A DNA stretch of 6,299 nucleotides from Desulfobacula sp. (GTDB taxonomy: Bacteria; Desulfobacterota; Desulfobacteria; Desulfobacterales; Desulfobacteraceae): positions 1-6,299 of the forward strand of contig JAQICW010000596.1 in the NCBI GenBank assembly GCA_027858355.1. Reading direction: 5' to 3'. Each line of letters opens with the position of its first letter. Position 1 is the first letter of the stretch. The notes beneath the pieces are model-generated. The model made no database searches. It was given only the letters and a program-made list of their open reading frames with translations, and had not been told where the DNA came from. Below, piece after piece: positions 5,217 through 6,299 of the stretch. The position numbers and the translations under genes were made by a program.

Positions 5217-5260
5217 GCATTATTTGGTGACAAATTGTCACCGGTAAGATATGCTTATAG
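5211..5260 (+). repeat. Nested palindrome over the vanZ stop codon
   Basis: An inner 17-bp palindrome, GGTGACAA-A-TTGTCACC (5226-5242), is enclosed by an outer pair, ATAAGCAT (5213-5220) and ATGCTTAT (5251-5258). The TAA stop of vanZ lies in the left outer arm. In RNA this could fold into a two-part stem at the end of the operon message. No U-run follows, so it is not a standard intrinsic terminator. Repeat B copy 2 begins six bases after the outer arm. Confidence 0.7.
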
Positions 5261-5263
5261 GTG

Positions 5264-5333
5264 GGGGTCAGGCTTGCCTTATTGTACATATTTAAGATCA
5301 GATCAACAACTGTAATAAGGCAAGCCTGACCCC
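5264..5333. repeat. Repeat B, copy 2: 70-bp palindromic element (REP/MITE-like)
   Basis: It has the same length and sequence as copy 1 at 1679-1748 except for three substitutions. One of these, at the inner end of the right arm, breaks the last base pair and leaves a 20-bp stem. It lies between the nested palindrome at the end of vanZ and the promoter of the DUF1778/GNAT module, whose -35 box begins seven bases later. Its stem could separate the two transcription units, although no T-run follows. Confidence 0.9.
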
Positions 5334-5339
5334 AATACG

Positions 5340-5368
5340 TTGACACAGACTGGTGATAAAAATTTAAT
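5340..5368 (+). promoter_or_regulatory. Candidate promoter of the DUF1778-GNAT module
   Basis: TTGACA (5340-5345) and TTTAAT (5363-5368) have a 17-base spacer, which makes a strong-looking sigma70 promoter. Transcription would start near 5375, only about six bases before the TTG start of the antitoxin and downstream of the GGAG that would otherwise serve as its ribosome site. Either the message is almost leaderless or the real start of transcription lies further upstream. Confidence 0.5.
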
Positions 5369-5380
5369 GGAGATTGTATC

Positions 5381-5668
5381 TTGGAAACAGCAACTGAAAA
5401 TAAAAATGAACGGATCAACCTTCGTTTAAAAAGCAGTGCAAAGCACCTCATAGCCCTTGCAGCAGATTTTGAAGGCAAGACTGTCAGTCATTATATATTG
5501 ACCAGCGTTTTAAAGTGTGCCGCGAAAACAGTACAGGAACATCAGATGATGACATTGAATGCAAAAAATTCAAGAACTTTTTTTGATGCCTTGGCCGCAC
5601 CGGTCCGTTTCAATGAAAAATTGACCACGACCTTTGATGAGCACGATAAACGCGTCATCAGCAAATGA
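5381..5668 (+). CDS. DUF1778 (TacA-like) ribbon-helix-helix antitoxin
   Basis: A 95-residue protein starting with TTG. NERINLRLKSSAKHLIALAADFEGKTVSHYILTSVL (residues 9-44) is the DUF1778 ribbon-helix-helix domain; RINLRL is the DNA-binding strand. The end FFDALAAPVRFNEKL (68-81) is the conserved segment that inserts into the acetyltransferase toxin. No ATG in this frame precedes the conserved domain, and GGAG lies about nine bases before the TTG, so TTG is the best start. The stop TGA overlaps the toxin ATG (ATGA). It should bind the shared promoter and keep the GNAT toxin inactive. Confidence 0.9.
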   Translation: METATENKNERINLRLKSSAKHLIALAADFEGKTVSHYILTSVLKCAAKTVQEHQMMTLNAKNSRTFFDALAAPVRFNEKLTTTFDEHDKRVISK

Positions 5669-6168
5669 TGAATTACCATAATCTGGTTATAGCACCTCTG
5701 AACGCCTTCCATGATAGAAAAGGGTTCCATTGCAATGTAGAAACGCTGGATCATTATATTCACAGGCAGGCAGGGCAGGATATCAAACGTCGCATCAGTC
5801 GTGTTTTTATAGCATCACTGCCAGGCAGCCCCAAAACAGTGATCGGTTACTATAGTCTAAGTACATTATCCATTGAACTCAGCAAATTGCCGGAAAAACT
5901 GGCCCTGAAATTGCCGAAGCATCCTATTCCTGCTGCCTTGGTTGGAAGATTGGCTGTCAGCAAAGATGCCCGAAAATCCGGAATCGGCAAAATGCTTCTG
6001 GCAGATGCAGTAAAAAGAACTCTGTCGATCAGTGAGCAGATTGGAATCTATGCCATGGTTGTGGATGCCATTGACGACAACGCTGAAAAATTCTATGAAC
6101 AATTCGGGTTTACCCGCTTAAGCGATGATAGCCCAAGACTTTTTTTACCTTTAAAATCTTTTGAATAA
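5665..6168 (+). CDS. GNAT acetyltransferase toxin (TacT/AtaT type)
   Basis: A 167-residue GNAT-fold protein of normal TacT length. Motifs in order: FHCNVETLDHYIHRQAGQD (21-39), typical of this toxin group; VIGYYSLSTLSIEL (59-72); LVGRLAVSKDARKSGIGKMLLADAVKR (92-118), with acetyl-CoA loop R103-K-S-G106-I-G108; and DNAEKFYEQFGFTRL (138-152) with catalytic-type Y144. TacT-type toxins acetylate the amino acid on charged tRNA and so block translation; which tRNA is used here cannot be read. ATG at 5665 overlaps the antitoxin stop, and a second ATG follows at once at 5668. It ends just before a purine-rich tract and repeat A copy 4. Confidence 0.92.
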   Translation: MMNYHNLVIAPLNAFHDRKGFHCNVETLDHYIHRQAGQDIKRRISRVFIASLPGSPKTVIGYYSLSTLSIELSKLPEKLALKLPKHPIPAALVGRLAVSKDARKSGIGKMLLADAVKRTLSISEQIGIYAMVVDAIDDNAEKFYEQFGFTRLSDDSPRLFLPLKSFE

Positions 6169-6175
6169 GCAGATC

Positions 6176-6210
6176 AGGAGAGCAGAGAGCAGAGCAGAGG
6201 GTCAGCAGAG
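6176..6210 (+). repeat. Purine-rich GAGCAGA tract
   Basis: An AG-rich run of imperfect GAGCAGA/CAGAG units lies directly between the GNAT toxin and repeat A copy 4. It mirrors in position and composition the GAGGACAG tract before repeat A copy 3. Confidence 0.6.
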
Positions 6211-6212
6211 CT

Positions 6213-6245
6213 GGGTCTGACCCCAATAAGCTTTTGTTTTTACAG
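6213..6245 (+). repeat. Repeat A, copy 4 (truncated)
   Basis: GGGTCTGACCCC, then AATAAGC in place of GGTAAGC, then TTTTGTTTTTACAG. The last stretch is identical to copies 2 and 3 over 14 bases. Similarity stops at about 6245, where the half repeat B begins nearby. Orientation is the same as in the other three copies, and it sits downstream of the GNAT toxin. Confidence 0.65.
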
Positions 6246-6254
6246 TGAAAGGAC

Positions 6255-6275
6255 GGGGTCTGGCTTCGCTTATTG
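6255..6275. repeat. Single arm of repeat B (degenerate)
   Basis: The 21 bases match the left arm of repeat B (1679-1699) at 18 positions. The final GCTTATTG is the reverse complement of CAATAAGC at 6224-6231 in repeat A copy 4, and GGGGTC pairs with GACCCC at 6219-6224, so the two together could form another stem of about 57 bases. No second repeat B arm is seen before the window ends. Confidence 0.5.
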
Positions 6276-6283
6276 TGGTTTTT

Positions 6284-6294
6284 GGGGGGGGGGG
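6284..6294 (+). repeat. Run of 11 G
   Basis: A mononucleotide G tract follows TTTTT close to the right edge of the window, outside any visible gene. Such tracts are prone to slippage and also to sequencing or assembly error. Confidence 0.85.
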
Positions 6295-6299
6295 TAAAG

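Noticed and set aside
5211..5333. Intrinsic terminator after vanZ
   Set aside because: Strong stems exist, but neither the nested palindrome nor repeat B is followed by a U-run.
5203..5478. Minus-strand open frame containing a NMYNKASLTP peptide
   Set aside because: The peptide is translated repeat B copy 2, and the rest is antisense to vanZ and the DUF1778 gene.
184..6245. CRISPR array from the recurring GGGTCTGACCCC motif
   Set aside because: Copies lie 0.9 to 3.8 kb apart with genes between them; there are no regular short spacers and no cas genes.
1..6299. tRNA, rRNA or riboswitch genes
   Set aside because: No cloverleaf with a conserved T-arm, no rRNA core sequence and no recognisable aptamer were seen on either strand.

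Overview
The window is a dense patch of accessory bacterial DNA: five type II toxin-antitoxin (TA) modules in about 6 kb, separated by repeats, gene fragments and a broken insertion-sequence transposase. It is AT-rich, contains good sigma70-type promoters (TTGACA/TATAAT) and uses Shine-Dalgarno starts. Together with the VanZ-type membrane protein and the GGGGTC-type palindromes, the general look suggests a Gram-negative anaerobe such as a Desulfobacterota member. That is a style-based guess, because no housekeeping gene is present to anchor it.

Layout, left to right. Positions 1-162 hold the 3' end of an unrecognised reading frame whose last ten codons are a near copy of the end of the intact vapC at 2886-3290. 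Repeat A copy 1 follows, then TA module 1 (486-1077: unrecognised small antitoxin plus PIN toxin) and repeat A copy 2. Next comes a 5'-truncated IS4-superfamily/IS1634-like transposase on the minus strand (1222-1716), whose apparent start lies inside the 70-bp palindromic repeat B copy 1. TA module 2 lies on the minus strand (AbrB/MazE-type antitoxin 2018-2281, RelE/ParE-type toxin 1753-2040). Then come a GAGGACAG-rich tract and repeat A copy 3, TA module 3 (vapBC, 2650-3290), and a decayed PIN toxin (3331-3501). TA module 4 (Phd/YefM antitoxin plus RelE toxin, 3647-4185) is followed with one-base overlap by a VanZ-domain membrane protein (4185-5216). A nested palindrome sits on the vanZ stop codon. 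Repeat B copy 2 precedes TA module 5 (DUF1778 antitoxin plus GNAT acetyltransferase toxin, 5381-6168). The window ends with a purine-rich tract, a truncated repeat A copy 4, half of a repeat B, and a run of 11 G.

How it works together. Each module has antitoxin first and toxin second, with overlapping or touching reading frames, which is the standard arrangement for coupled, autoregulated TA pairs. Promoter-like sequences precede modules 2 to 5; modules 3 and 4 also have palindromes at the promoter that could be operators.

The most interesting aspect is the architecture. Repeat A occurs four times in the same orientation, at or near module boundaries, and the better copies match without gaps over 70-105 bp. 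Two near-identical palindromes (repeat B) border other modules. Remnants of two further toxins suggest repeated gain and loss of TA cassettes. This resembles a cassette array, but no integrase gene or recognisable integron attC site is visible, so the mechanism is open. The second notable point is the VanZ-domain protein translationally coupled to a Phd/RelE pair.
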